64,000 nucleotides of DNA from Candidatus Parcubacteria bacterium (GCA_023432445.1 JAEYUP010000001.1:581401-645400); one strand, 5' to 3'; counted from the stretch's first letter, positions 40,074 to 49,102 are shown. Made by a program: numbers and translations. The notes: generated from the letters alone by a model not told the origin.

Positions 40074-41513
40074 TTATCTAGAGATAATTATAGCACGCTT
40101 GAGTCGAGTCAAGGTGGTCTCTTTACCTAGGACGGCTAACGTTTCGTTGAGAGCTGGGCTAAACGGTGCCCAAGTTGTCACTATCCGTATCAGACTGAAG
40201 AATATTCCCGGTTTTTGTCCGCTACTTTCTAGTAAATTGTTGAGGGCTACTTGGATCTCCTCGGCTGACCAGGTTTCGAGTTTTTCTAGGGCAGCAACGG
40301 CCATTTCGAGTAAATCAGCCCGCTCTTCCGGTGACAATTTACTCAGCTGGTTGTTGTCTGAGATAAGTTCAGGTGCCTGAGCGGGCTCTTCGAAGAAATA
40401 ACTGGTTAGAGCCGGCAGGTCGGTCAATACTTTAAGCCTTTCTTGGGCTAGCTTAAGCACTGTCAAGCGGTGTTCGCTCGAAGCTTGTCTGGCTGCCTCA
40501 GGCCAAAATGGCTCAACGCGCTCGGCAAGCTCCTCCAGCGTCAAGTTGCGGATGTGTTGGCCGTTAAGCCAAAGTAGGCGCTGTTCATCAAACCTGGCCG
40601 GGCTTTTTTGTACCCGGCCAAGTGAGAACTTATCGATGAGCTCATCTTTCGTAAAGACTTCTTGTTCAGTTCCGTCATTCCAACCTAGCGTCGCTAAGAA
40701 GTTCATCATAGCTTCGGGCAGATAGCCTTCGCGGTCATAGGATAGGATATCTTTGGCGCCATCTCTTTTGCCGAGTTTTTTCTTGCCGTCTATAGCCATC
40801 ACGAACGGCAAAGTCGCCAGTACCGGGCGCTCTATACCCAGGGCTTCGTAAAGGTTTAGGAATTTAGGTGTGCTGCTGATAAACTCTTGGCTCCGCAACA
40901 CGTGCGTGACTCCCATCTCGGCGTCGTCGACGATATGACAGAAGTTATAGGTTGGGAAACCGTCGCTTTTTATAAGGATAAAGTCGTCGATCGCCTCTTC
41001 TCCAGCAGATAGCTCACCCATAACGGCGTCATGCCAGGTGTAAGATTTTGGCTCGGATTTAAATCGTAGCGGCTGGGTCCCGTCCCAGACGGGCGGCTCA
41101 ACCGGACGATGGTTTCGAAACAGAAAAGGGCGCTTCTCGGCTTTTGCTTGAGCGCGAAAATCATCTAATTCTGTTGGCGTGTAAGGATCGGCGTAAGCTC
41201 GGCCGGCGTCAATAAGTTTTTGGGCCCATTCTTTGTAAAGCTCGAGACGATCAGACTGTAAGTAGGGCGCGTGAGGGCCGCCGATGTCAACGCCTTCATC
41301 CCATCCCAGCCCTAGCCAGTGCAGACTGTCGATAATCTGCTGGATGCTGCCGTCAACTTCGCGCTGCTTATCGGTGTCTTCAATTCTTAGGATGAATTTT
41401 CCATCACTTCCTGCCTGTCGAGCCAGCAACCACGCAAACAGGGCCGTGCGGGTGGCGCCGACGTGCATAAAGCCGGTTGGACTAGGGGCAAAACGAGTAC
41501 GAATGATCGTCAT
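40074..41513 (-). CDS. gltX: Glutamate--tRNA ligase
   Basis: 479 aa, normal for bacterial GluRS. Class I motifs: HIGH variant FAPSPTGFMHVGATRTALF (about 7-25) and KMSKS variant KKLGKRDGAK (about 247-256). The C-terminal helical anticodon-binding domain is present. It charges tRNA-Glu, whose gene is 3.5 kb away. In organisms without GlnRS it also charges tRNA-Gln for GatCAB; which type this is cannot be seen here. Confidence 0.95.
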   Translation of the reverse strand: MTIIRTRFAPSPTGFMHVGATRTALFAWLLARQAGSDGKFILRIEDTDKQREVDGSIQQIIDSLHWLGLGWDEGVDIGGPHAPYLQSDRLELYKEWAQKLIDAGRAYADPYTPTELDDFRAQAKAEKRPFLFRNHRPVEPPVWDGTQPLRFKSEPKSYTWHDAVMGELSAGEEAIDDFILIKSDGFPTYNFCHIVDDAEMGVTHVLRSQEFISSTPKFLNLYEALGIERPVLATLPFVMAIDGKKKLGKRDGAKDILSYDREGYLPEAMMNFLATLGWNDGTEQEVFTKDELIDKFSLGRVQKSPARFDEQRLLWLNGQHIRNLTLEELAERVEPFWPEAARQASSEHRLTVLKLAQERLKVLTDLPALTSYFFEEPAQAPELISDNNQLSKLSPEERADLLEMAVAALEKLETWSAEEIQVALNNLLESSGQKPGIFFSLIRIVTTWAPFSPALNETLAVLGKETTLTRLKRAIIISR

Positions 41514-41523
41514 ATCGCTTCAT

Positions 41524-41532
41524 AGTATAGCA
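41524..41532 (-). promoter_or_regulatory. Extended -10 promoter (TGCTATACT) of gltX
   Basis: Ends 10 bp before ATG 41513, in the 25-bp gap after the upstream stop. Confidence 0.7.
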
Positions 41533-41538
41533 CGAGGG

Positions 41539-42513
41539 CTACAAGCTGGTTGCTATCCGACGGATCTGTTCGTTAGAAAGCTGGGCGTTACTTTCGATGG
41601 TGTATAGCACGCCTGCGTTCACCCAGGAGGCGTGGGTGTTGTAACTGTATATAGTCAGACCGCGTTCGGTGGTCGTCGAGTAGTTTTCGCCAGCGGCTTT
41701 GCGCACAATGTTGTCTAGCACAGCGGTGGAGTCCCAGGAGCTTTTTGTCTGGGTGATACTGTAGCTGTCCTCGTTGCTGTTAGACGCAAAGACCAGTACT
41801 ACTTGGCCCTCGCTATATGTCACCGGCTGGTGCAGGCGGAATCCATCGGGGGTATACTCTGGGTAGGTGGCGCTGACTCCAGCTTGATTGGAGGCTATCG
41901 AAACAGAAATACTTGGTACAAAGCGGTAGATTGCCCAGGTGGCGCCTATTACGACAACGGCGCAAGCAATAGCGATCAAAAAACGTCGCTTCCATCTTGG
42001 CAGCTGACGCTTTTGCTTGGTTTTTTTCTTAGGGCTATTTAGGGCGGCCTCAATGGCGGCATCTTTAATTTCTTTGCCGCTGAGAGTTTTAGTGGCAGGC
42101 GCAACTTTCTTTTCAGTTCTTTTTAAAGCCCTTTCGGCGATTGGGTGCAGCTGAGGCGCTTTGTCTGGTTTACTGGCCGAGACTGGCTTTTGGGATGTTA
42201 CAGGTACGGGGTGCGGTGCAAACTTGCTTATCTTGGCGCTACGAGCGATATCCATAGTTCTACCGCGCGTAGGGTGCTTGACAGCTGACACTGGCTTCTT
42301 GGCGATACTGCGTCGGAGGGTGGTTGATCGTTGAGGCCCCGTATGGACAACTTTAGCAAGCGTGGCTGACCTAGTTGGAGCCACCGGTTTTTTCGCCACC
42401 GGCTTCTTAACTTTTATTGGCTCGATGTCTTTTGAGGCCGGTTTTTTGACAGGTAGACCTGTCACCGCATCATACAGGCGACCATTAATCGTGATGGTTT
42501 TATTGTTGGACAT
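41539..42513 (-). CDS. Single-pass membrane protein with long Lys/Pro-rich tail
   Basis: 324 aa. Residues 1-170 are a basic, low-complexity cytoplasmic region with repeats of the KKPVAKKPVA kind, possibly binding nucleic acid or acidic partners. One transmembrane helix (about 177-197: FLIAIACAVVVIGATWAIY), then a ~125-residue external domain resembling DUF4367-type folds (PEYTPDGFRLHQPVTYSEGQ). GAGGAAAA lies about 9 nt before the ATG. No enzyme motif. It precedes gltX in the same direction. Confidence 0.65.
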   Translation of the reverse strand: MSNNKTITINGRLYDAVTGLPVKKPASKDIEPIKVKKPVAKKPVAPTRSATLAKVVHTGPQRSTTLRRSIAKKPVSAVKHPTRGRTMDIARSAKISKFAPHPVPVTSQKPVSASKPDKAPQLHPIAERALKRTEKKVAPATKTLSGKEIKDAAIEAALNSPKKKTKQKRQLPRWKRRFLIAIACAVVVIGATWAIYRFVPSISVSIASNQAGVSATYPEYTPDGFRLHQPVTYSEGQVVLVFASNSNEDSYSITQTKSSWDSTAVLDNIVRKAAGENYSTTTERGLTIYSYNTHASWVNAGVLYTIESNAQLSNEQIRRIATSL

Positions 42514-42603
42514 TTTGTTACGTTTTCCTCGCAGTTGTTCCTACATATAGTAAGTCGTCTATCGTGCTTATGCAAGTCTCTGGTGAAAAAAAGCCTGCGG
42601 GCG

Positions 42604-42609
42604 TATAAT
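42604..42609 (+). promoter_or_regulatory. -10 box (TATAAT) of the PEGA gene
   Basis: Ends 11 bp before ATG 42621 and only 2 bp before ATG 42612, which favours 42621 as the start. Confidence 0.7.
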
Positions 42610-42620
42610 GTATGAAAGCG

Positions 42621-44075
42621 ATGTACAAAAGACCTTCCCAGAAAAAGATGCTGGCTCAGCGGATGATTGTGTCCGTTATTGCCTTGACGGCCATTATAGT
42701 TGGGGTGGCGGTGGCGCTTCTTTTCATGCTAGGCTATCGTCTTGACCGCGAAACCGGCCGACTGGAGCAAGGCGCCCTTCTTCAGTTTGAAACAGAGCCA
42801 ACCGGGGCGGCTGTCTGGATAGATGGTAAGGATACTGGTGCTCGAACTGGCACTAAACGAACTGTTTTAGCCGGAGCGCACGAATTTATGCTTAAAAAAG
42901 ACGGTTATGAGGATTGGACTCGTACTATTACCGTTAAGGCTGGAACTTTAACCTGGCTTGACTATGCTCGACTGGTGCCTCGTGATCGCAAAACTGAAGA
43001 TGTTGCCAGCTACTCTAGTCTAGTAGCAGCTAAGGCGGCGCCTGGCGGTAAGTCTTTTATACTGCAGGAAAGTAAAGGTGAACCGACTTTTACCATTGCT
43101 GCTATTGATCGTGACGAGGTTGCTACTAGCCGAATTTCACTTGATAAAAATTTATACGGTGAAAGTGACGATAGTTCCGTAAAGCGTGAGTTCCGTCTGC
43201 GCCAATGGGACCAGTCTGGTCGCTACGTTATAGTAACGCACCATTATGGTTCGAAAATCGAGTGGTTAGTGGTAGATACTGAGCAAGTAAGCCGTAGCGA
43301 GAACGTTACCCGTAAGTTGAGCGTAAATCTTAAAGAGCTGCATTTTGTTGGTAATGATGGACGGACGTTGGTTGGCCTGATGAGCGATGGTATAATACGC
43401 AAACTTGATCTCGGTAGCGAGACTATTTCTAGAGCGTTAGTGACGAATGTTACTAGCTTTTCAATCGACCCAGGTACCAAAATAGTTAATTATGTTGGCG
43501 TTGACCCGCAAGACAGCAAGCGACGGGTCGCGGGTGTGTATAGAGACGGCGATGCTTCGAGCTATGTGCTACGCGGTACGGTTGGCGACTCGCCTCTTCT
43601 AGTAACGTCGGCCGTGTATCACGGCAACAACTATGTCGCCATAGCTGAGGGTGGCACAGTAACTTTACTTCGGGGAAGTTATCCTAAATCTCTCAGTGAC
43701 ACTTCTAGCCTTACACCTGTGGCAACCATGAGTCTAGAAGGACATGTGACGTGGTTGAGTTTTAGTAGTGATGCTGATTTTCTGGTAGCGCAGTCCGACA
43801 AAAGCTTCGTTGGTTATGAGATCGAGCAAGAAAGGTCTTCGGTGTCATCTCTCATTGATGGCGCCAAGCTTCGTTGGTTGGACGCCGCCTACTTGTGGGA
43901 CGACCTGAACGGAACCGTCACGATGCGTGACTTTGATGGGTCAAATTCTCATCAGGTTATGCTTGTCGCAGAGGGCTTTGATGTGGCTTTGACTGAAAAC
44001 GGTCGATACTTGTATGGTATTGGCGAACGTGACAATGGTTACGCTCTCCAGCGTTTCAAGATGATAATCGATTAG
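42621..44075 (+). CDS. PEGA-domain membrane protein with beta-propeller-like region
   Basis: 484 aa. One N-terminal transmembrane helix (about 15-38). A PEGA domain (about 50-120) shows EPTGAAVWIDGKDTGART and the closing HEFMLKKDGYEDW. The rest (about 125-480) is a beta-rich region of repeated ~45-residue blades (for example FREWD/RYVIVTHHYGSKIEWL and VTWLSFSSDADFLVAQSD), like a WD40-type propeller. It likely works outside the membrane as a binding or sensing module. Convergent with the sortase gene. Confidence 0.78.
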   Translation: MYKRPSQKKMLAQRMIVSVIALTAIIVGVAVALLFMLGYRLDRETGRLEQGALLQFETEPTGAAVWIDGKDTGARTGTKRTVLAGAHEFMLKKDGYEDWTRTITVKAGTLTWLDYARLVPRDRKTEDVASYSSLVAAKAAPGGKSFILQESKGEPTFTIAAIDRDEVATSRISLDKNLYGESDDSSVKREFRLRQWDQSGRYVIVTHHYGSKIEWLVVDTEQVSRSENVTRKLSVNLKELHFVGNDGRTLVGLMSDGIIRKLDLGSETISRALVTNVTSFSIDPGTKIVNYVGVDPQDSKRRVAGVYRDGDASSYVLRGTVGDSPLLVTSAVYHGNNYVAIAEGGTVTLLRGSYPKSLSDTSSLTPVATMSLEGHVTWLSFSSDADFLVAQSDKSFVGYEIEQERSSVSSLIDGAKLRWLDAAYLWDDLNGTVTMRDFDGSNSHQVMLVAEGFDVALTENGRYLYGIGERDNGYALQRFKMIID

Positions 44076-44086
44076 TTCTAGCTCTT

Positions 44087-45226
44087 TTATCGGGCGCCGA
44101 AAAGCCGCTCTAAGAGTGTTGGCGAGTTTCCGGGTATGGCCGCTTCGTTGGCTGTGTCGTTTTCGTTTGGCGCCGCCGCCGCTTTGGCTGGGTCAGGGTT
44201 TACTTGCTCTGCTGTCACTAGAAGGCGGTTCAGGGCCGTGCCGAGGGGTGTGCAGGTTATGAGAGTCATAACCGGCTTGTCAGTCTTGTAAACCAGCTTG
44301 TTGACTTCGTTTGGCTTAACAACCTCTGTTTTAGTCACCACATAAGTGTACCTAGTGCCTTGGTAGTTAGCATAAATAGTGTCGCCCTTTTTCAATCGAT
44401 CAAGTTGAGCGAATATAAACTTGTAGTCGCCACCATCGAATAAGTCGTTGCTGCTGTGACCGGAAAGAACGGTGTTGCCGTTAACTCCCGGTCGACTGTT
44501 GGCGCCTGGTATAGCAAAGTGTGCCACCCCTTTTTCCATCGCTTTCATCTGTGAGTCATTGTCGTTTCCTATGTCGTACACAACCGGAACATCGACGTTT
44601 ATTTTGGGGATTATAAGCCGAGGTTCGCCCGATACTTTGTTGTCGGCCGCTGGGTCGATGACGATATTCTGCGGACTAATGGCTCCGGGAGAGACATAGG
44701 CATGAACAGAGGCAATGAAAACACGGTTGTACTGTAGGAATACAAATATTAGCACTACTACGGCGGAAGCAAAAATTGGCATAAAATGTCGGCTACCGCG
44801 GGCTTTTTTGGCGGAATTTTTTACCTTGCTTAGAAGCTCAGATCGAAGATCTACCAGTGCCTCGTCCTTAGTCAGGGCTTCCTTGCTTGAATCTTCGGCC
44901 GTTGGTTGATTTGCAAAGTAACTATGGGCACCAGGCTTGTGATTTTGGTAATACTGCGCGTAGTACTGTTGATAGTAGTTCTGCCAGGCAGAGTGGTATT
45001 GTTTCCATTGATCCTGTTCGGTGCTGACACGAGCAGAGTGGGTTCTATGGTACGGGTTAGCGCTTTGGCTGTTGGCTGGGTTTGTTGGGGCTGAGGTTGA
45101 CGGCGACTCGTAAAGAGAATCGATTTGCATACGGATCAAGTCCGCGGCTGCGGCATTGTTCGAATGAGTGTTTGATTGAGACTGGGGCGCCGGGGCATCT
45201 CCACCTTGAATACTGTCGGGCTTCAT
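44087..45226 (-). CDS. Class E/D-like sortase
   Basis: 379 aa. Gln/Asn/Tyr-rich cytoplasmic N-terminus (1-150), one transmembrane helix (about 153-173), then the sortase barrel. Catalytic His is in LSGHSSND, catalytic Cys in MTLITCTPLGTALNRLLV with its Arg partner. A signature of class D/E sortases is the TLxTC...NR pattern. Sortases link proteins to peptidoglycan or polymerise pilins; no LPXTG-type substrate is in the window. The C-terminal tail (Ala/Pro-rich) is longer than usual. Confidence 0.88.
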   Translation of the reverse strand: MKPDSIQGGDAPAPQSQSNTHSNNAAAADLIRMQIDSLYESPSTSAPTNPANSQSANPYHRTHSARVSTEQDQWKQYHSAWQNYYQQYYAQYYQNHKPGAHSYFANQPTAEDSSKEALTKDEALVDLRSELLSKVKNSAKKARGSRHFMPIFASAVVVLIFVFLQYNRVFIASVHAYVSPGAISPQNIVIDPAADNKVSGEPRLIIPKINVDVPVVYDIGNDNDSQMKAMEKGVAHFAIPGANSRPGVNGNTVLSGHSSNDLFDGGDYKFIFAQLDRLKKGDTIYANYQGTRYTYVVTKTEVVKPNEVNKLVYKTDKPVMTLITCTPLGTALNRLLVTAEQVNPDPAKAAAAPNENDTANEAAIPGNSPTLLERLFGAR

Positions 45227-45248
45227 ATCTTTAATCCTATCTTAATCT

Positions 45249-45258
45249 ATTGTACAAT
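45249..45258. promoter_or_regulatory. Shared palindromic -10 region for sortase (minus) and tRNA-Leu (plus)
   Basis: ATTGTACAAT contains TACAAT on both strands, overlapping by 2 bp. The plus-strand box ends 12 bp before the tRNA; the minus-strand box ends 22 bp before the sortase ATG. Confidence 0.6.
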
Positions 45259-45270
45259 ATATGGGCACAT

Positions 45271-45357
45271 GCCGCGATGGTGGAATTGGTAGACACGCTA
45301 GACTCAAAATCTGGTGTCCATCTGGACGTGCCGGTTCAAGTCCGGCTCGCGGTACCA
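45271..45357 (+). tRNA. tRNA-Leu (anticodon CAA)
   Basis: Class II tRNA with a long variable arm. Acceptor GCCGCGA pairs with TCGCGGT (first pair G-U). Anticodon arm CTAGA-CTCAAAA-TCTGG gives CAA. Variable arm GTGTCCATCTGGACGT, T arm CCGGTTCAAGTCCGG, encoded CCA. Confidence 0.96.
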
Positions 45358-45383
45358 TATTTAAATATGATTGGATGTACCAC

Positions 45384-46100
45384 ATGGCTATTGAAGTATT
45401 CCCTGTTGTCCATATAAACGATATTCGCGAAGCAGCCGACCAGGCATCGGTTGCGTTCGAAGCTGGTGCTGACGGCGTATACTTGATTGACCACCGCGCC
45501 GGTGTACCAACTAGGCTTATCAATACTTTCAATGATGTAGCAAAGGAGCACCCTGACAAATTTGTTGGGGTGAATTATTTACAATACGACTCAGCGGCAA
45601 CTGCTTTCGATGACGTTTTGTTGCGTGAGTCGGCAAATGAACTAGTGCGTCTTCCAGATGGAATATGGGTTGACAATGCTGATCAATCTAAAGAAACAAC
45701 TATGAAGATACGGGCTGACTTTCCGCATCTAAATGCGATTCGCTATTTAGGCGGCGTTGCCTTTAAGTACACGGATTTCTACAAAGAAGACCCAGAGGAG
45801 GCGGCCCACGAGGCAACGCGACTTATGGACTACGTCGATGTCGTAACTACCAGTGGCCGTGGCACGGGCTATGCACCAAGCCCGGAGAAGATTGCGCGAA
45901 TGAAAGAAGCTATCGGGCCCGACAAGAAACTCGCCGTTGCTAGCGGGATAAGCTCAGAGAATATTGCGCAGTACGGCCAGACTTTCGACCAACTATTGGT
46001 TTCAACGAGTATCGAGACTGAACCGTATAGCGGTATATTTATACCTAGCCGAGTTGCCGAGCTTATCAAACGCGCTCGCGAACAGTCGGTGCAGGTCTAG
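45384..46100 (+). CDS. TIM-barrel protein, BtpA/SgcQ-like (tentative)
   Basis: 238 aa from ATG 45384. Repeating beta/alpha units: VFPVVHINDIREAADQAS, AGADGVYLIDHRAG, FVGVNYLQYDSAATAF, and near the end VASGISSENIAQYGQTFDQLLVSTS, where a phosphate-binding-type loop is expected. This is close to the BtpA family plan (GVT-N at the C-terminal strand). The precise substrate is not known. It lies 26 bp after tRNA-Leu, so it may be co-transcribed with it. Convergent with the next gene, overlapping by 4 bp. Confidence 0.55.
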   Translation: MAIEVFPVVHINDIREAADQASVAFEAGADGVYLIDHRAGVPTRLINTFNDVAKEHPDKFVGVNYLQYDSAATAFDDVLLRESANELVRLPDGIWVDNADQSKETTMKIRADFPHLNAIRYLGGVAFKYTDFYKEDPEEAAHEATRLMDYVDVVTTSGRGTGYAPSPEKIARMKEAIGPDKKLAVASGISSENIAQYGQTFDQLLVSTSIETEPYSGIFIPSRVAELIKRAREQSVQV

Positions 46101-46888
46101 CTCGTGTTGAGTGCGGTTGCGTACGCCTCGAGCTCTTGCTCTGGGTTCCAAAGCCAGTACACGGCCATCTTGGTGGCGACGCTACCTCGCCAGATGGCCA
46201 TTGGGTTATCCCAGCCGGTGGTGACGACCTCGCCGCGGACAGCTATGACCAGGTGGTCTTTGTGTAGCACGGCAACAGACACCGGGTACGTTAATGTAAA
46301 TTTGTGAAGTGTTTCCACAAGTTGGATGAGTTGCATACTAAAAGTGATGACTTTAGGGTAGTAAACAGACTGAAGGAGCTTTTGTAGTTGTGCTAGAGAC
46401 ATGACTAGAAGCGTATCGGGCCGTTCGACCAGAGCTCGAGGGCTGTTTTTGATCAAGTCAATGGCATCACGGGTCACCACTAATGGACCTTGATAGCGCG
46501 ACACGAATGTTTCGTAGAGGATGGCTGTTTCGCTGCTTCGCCCGGCGTCGCCAACAAGTAACACACCGTCAGCCCAACCACCTATCGCCTCCATTTCCTT
46601 AAGCGCATCTTTAGCCAGGCTCCCCGACGGGTTGTTGGCGCCAAACACCACGTCGGTCATGATCGGCGGGATTGTCTTCTTGAGGGCGCTTGGTAGTAGC
46701 ACCCGAGTATGCCCTACCCCGAACTGGGTGGCTACGCTGTAGGCCTCGGCGACACCAGCAAAACCGAGCGTGTTGCCTCCGATGATACCAAGCTTGCCGG
46801 CGCGGTCACGCTGTTCTGGCTTGCTCCACTCGATATCAGGGAAAAGCGGCCCATCGCTCCCCTGTTTCTTCCAGTAGGAGTAGTCCAC
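46097..46888 (-). CDS. Ribokinase-like protein, NAD(P)HX dehydratase (NnrD)-like
   Basis: 263 aa. Start GTG 46888 lies 1 bp after the xth stop; the open frame extends further but only as a shadow of xth. The N-terminal core has AGKLGIIGGNTLGFAGVAEA, like the CARKD fold (repair of hydrated NADH), and ADGVLLVGDAGRSSET. The expected catalytic GTGD-type C-terminal motif is not obvious; instead TTGWDNPMAIWRGSVATK is found. It is either a divergent NnrD or a ribokinase-fold relative with another role. Confidence 0.45.
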   Translation of the reverse strand: MDYSYWKKQGSDGPLFPDIEWSKPEQRDRAGKLGIIGGNTLGFAGVAEAYSVATQFGVGHTRVLLPSALKKTIPPIMTDVVFGANNPSGSLAKDALKEMEAIGGWADGVLLVGDAGRSSETAILYETFVSRYQGPLVVTRDAIDLIKNSPRALVERPDTLLVMSLAQLQKLLQSVYYPKVITFSMQLIQLVETLHKFTLTYPVSVAVLHKDHLVIAVRGEVVTTGWDNPMAIWRGSVATKMAVYWLWNPEQELEAYATALNTS

Positions 46889-46889
46889 G

Positions 46890-47687
46890 CTAGGCCTCAA
46901 TTTCGATGCTAACTGGACAGTGGTCGGAACCCATGACGTCCGGGTGGATACTGGCGTTTTTGAGGCGATCTTTGAAGGATTCGCTGGCGAGCCAGTAGTC
47001 GATCCGCCAACCGACGTTACGGGCTCGGGCGTTTGCCCAATGCGTCCACCAGCTGTATGCTTCGGTTTTGTCGGGAAAAAAGTACCGGAATGTATCGATG
47101 AAGCCAGCCTCGAGTAGGCGGTCAAAGCCGGAGCGCTCTTCGTTGGTAAAGCCGTGCTTGCCGACGTTGGCTTTTGGGTTCGCTAGGTCGATTTCGGTGT
47201 GGGCGACGTTGAGATCGCCGCAGAACAACACCGGCTTGGTCTGCTCTAGTGTTTTAACGTGCTTTAGGAAGGCCGGGTCCCAGACATCGTGGCGGAAACC
47301 GACGCGACTGAGGTCACCTTTGGCGTTCGGCGTATAGACGGTTACGACCCAGAAATCGTCGAACTCCGCCGAGATGACGCGGCCTTCTGCGGAAGCGTCA
47401 CCGTAGGCGTCCGTAAAGTGCGCAGTGTCCCCTACTTCTGCGACGAAGCCGTTGATGACTTGGATCGGCTTAATCTTGGTGAAAATAGCCGTGCCACTAT
47501 AGCCAGCTTTATCGGCGCTGTTCCAGTATTCCTCGTAATCTGGCAGGTCGATTTCGGCCTGGCCCTGCTTGGCTTTGGTCTCTTGAAGGCACAAGATATC
47601 TGGTTGGTGTTGGGCGACAAACTTCTGCAGAGCGCCTTTGTTTACGACAGCGCGGATGCCGTTAACATTCCATGAATATAATTTCAT
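46890..47687 (-). CDS. xth: Exodeoxyribonuclease III (AP endonuclease)
   Basis: 265 aa, Xth/APE1 family. Motifs in order: SWNVNGIRA (N-terminal metal site), LCLQETKA (catalytic Glu), VYTPNAKG, CGDLNVAHTEIDL (catalytic Asp and Asn), WRIDYWL, and GSDHCPVSIEI (catalytic His). It cuts AP sites and trims 3' ends. It overlaps smpB by 4 bp (ATGA). Confidence 0.95.
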   Translation of the reverse strand: MKLYSWNVNGIRAVVNKGALQKFVAQHQPDILCLQETKAKQGQAEIDLPDYEEYWNSADKAGYSGTAIFTKIKPIQVINGFVAEVGDTAHFTDAYGDASAEGRVISAEFDDFWVVTVYTPNAKGDLSRVGFRHDVWDPAFLKHVKTLEQTKPVLFCGDLNVAHTEIDLANPKANVGKHGFTNEERSGFDRLLEAGFIDTFRYFFPDKTEAYSWWTHWANARARNVGWRIDYWLASESFKDRLKNASIHPDVMGSDHCPVSIEIEA

Positions 47688-48133
47688 CGCCGAGTCTCCC
47701 GCTCTAGGTCGCGTTTTTTGATGACCTGACGCTTGTCATAAATCTTTTTGCCCTTTCCGAGCGCGATGACGAGCTTAATGAATCGTCCGCCAGTGAGGAG
47801 TCGGATCGGGACAATGCTAAGGCCGGCCTGTTTTTGGGACGCGAGGTGGTCGATCTGTTTTCGGTGCGCGAGGAGTTTTCGCGGCGAGGTGTCGACAGTC
47901 GTTTCGTGTTCGCCCTTGGAGTTTAGAACCAGGCTAAAGCTAGCGTTATTTAGCCAAAGCTCGTCGTTTCGGATAGTAACAAAGGCGCCTTTAAGTTGCA
48001 CTCTACCGTCCCGAGCGGCGCGGACTTCCCTACCTGTAAGGGTGACGCCGACCACCACCTCATCGCCAAGAGCATAATCAAAAGACGCCCGACGGTTTGA
48101 GATGGTTGAGTTTGATTTTGGCGTACGGTTCAT
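47684..48133 (-). CDS. smpB: SsrA-binding protein SmpB
   Basis: 149 aa. Core motifs NRRASFDYALGDEVVVGVTLTG (first half) and GRFIKLVIALGKGKKIYDKRQ (second half), and the basic C-terminal tail. SmpB brings tmRNA to stalled ribosomes, so an ssrA gene must exist elsewhere; none is evident in this window. The -10 TATACT is extended and ends 10 bp before the ATG. Confidence 0.95.
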   Translation of the reverse strand: MNRTPKSNSTISNRRASFDYALGDEVVVGVTLTGREVRAARDGRVQLKGAFVTIRNDELWLNNASFSLVLNSKGEHETTVDTSPRKLLAHRKQIDHLASQKQAGLSIVPIRLLTGGRFIKLVIALGKGKKIYDKRQVIKKRDLERETRR

Positions 48134-48143
48134 ACTTAATCTT

Positions 48144-48152
48144 AGTATAGCA
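48144..48152 (-). promoter_or_regulatory. Extended -10 promoter (TGCTATACT) of smpB-xth
   Basis: Ends 10 bp before ATG 48133. Confidence 0.75.
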
Positions 48153-48167
48153 GACAGGGGTCAGATA

Positions 48168-48196
48168 TTGACCAAATCTGATAACTATGCTATAAT
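48168..48196 (+). promoter_or_regulatory. Promoter TTGACC-N17-TGC-TATAAT type (also extended -10)
   Basis: The -35 is 48168-48173 and the -10 is 48191-48196, 17 bp apart, with TGC before the -10. The leader is about 60 nt with a Shine-Dalgarno. Confidence 0.8.
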
Positions 48197-48262
48197 CGTT
48201 AAGATACGTCAAGCGCGTATTTGCACTCTTTGACAAACTACTACAAGAACGGAAGGTGGCAT

Positions 48263-49102
48263 ATGTCACTACCTAACACTGTTCGGTCAGGCGCAAGCTT
48301 CAAGGCCGAACTCGTTAAGGGTAGCCGAACATCTGACAATCACGTCATTTTTTTGCCAGGCATTCTTACGCGAGGCCCTGAATCGGTTCGTCCAATTCAG
48401 GACACGCTCTCGGCTGTTGGGTCCGTTTGGGCCTGCACTTACACGGCTCGGCGGTGGGAGATTTCATCTCTTGCTAGGGAGGTCGCCATGATGACCCAGG
48501 CGATTATGGAAACCGGCGGGAAGGTCACCTTCTTCGGCGTATCCATCGGTGGAATTTTGACGGCATGTGTCGCCAACCACTTGAACACTCGTCAGAGCGC
48601 CATGGTCAGACGGAGTTTCATCGTCGACGCGCCGTACGGTGCAGATACGGTGATGCTTCCCAAGCCATTACGGTCCCTGTTCGCATCTGGCTCATACCAG
48701 TTGTTGGCCGGGCCGGTTGGCCAGGGTCTGCTGGCCGCGTTTCGCCAACCACCGAAAGATCTCAACATTGAGGTTCCTTTCGGCGAAGATGGCGATGCTT
48801 ACCGTGCGGCGATCAAGGACGAGGCTATCAAGAATCTCAAGGGTTACAAGTGGAACCAGTATGGCTCCCAAGTTGCCGAGATTCTGAAGACACCGTACGT
48901 CAAAGGCCTCGGCGGTATCGAAGCCACTTACATTGCCAATGTCGGCGAGCAGAACGACACCGTCCGTCAACCGCTGGCGGCTGAGGGATGGAAGAGCCAG
49001 CTGCCCGACCTCGTCGTTCACGAGATTCCAGGAGTTGCCCACGCGGGTTTCTTGGAGGCATCGAGGACATGGAACGAGCACCTCGCTAGGCTTTTGGCTT
49101 AG
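48263..49102 (+). CDS. Alpha/beta-hydrolase
   Basis: 279 aa from ATG 48263, with GGAAGGTGG 5-6 nt upstream. Oxyanion/N-terminal HVIFLPGIL, nucleophile elbow FFGVSIGGIL (Ser in GVSIGG), a cap region with lysines and glycines, and a C-terminal His in IPGVAHAGFLE. It is cytoplasmic by sequence. It has a private promoter and terminator. Substrate not apparent. Confidence 0.75.
   Translation: MSLPNTVRSGASFKAELVKGSRTSDNHVIFLPGILTRGPESVRPIQDTLSAVGSVWACTYTARRWEISSLAREVAMMTQAIMETGGKVTFFGVSIGGILTACVANHLNTRQSAMVRRSFIVDAPYGADTVMLPKPLRSLFASGSYQLLAGPVGQGLLAAFRQPPKDLNIEVPFGEDGDAYRAAIKDEAIKNLKGYKWNQYGSQVAEILKTPYVKGLGGIEATYIANVGEQNDTVRQPLAAEGWKSQLPDLVVHEIPGVAHAGFLEASRTWNEHLARLLA

Noticed and set aside
46889..47125. 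N-terminal extension of the NnrD-like gene into xth
   Set aside because: That part is in another frame of xth, and a GTG one base after the xth stop gives a normal-length protein.
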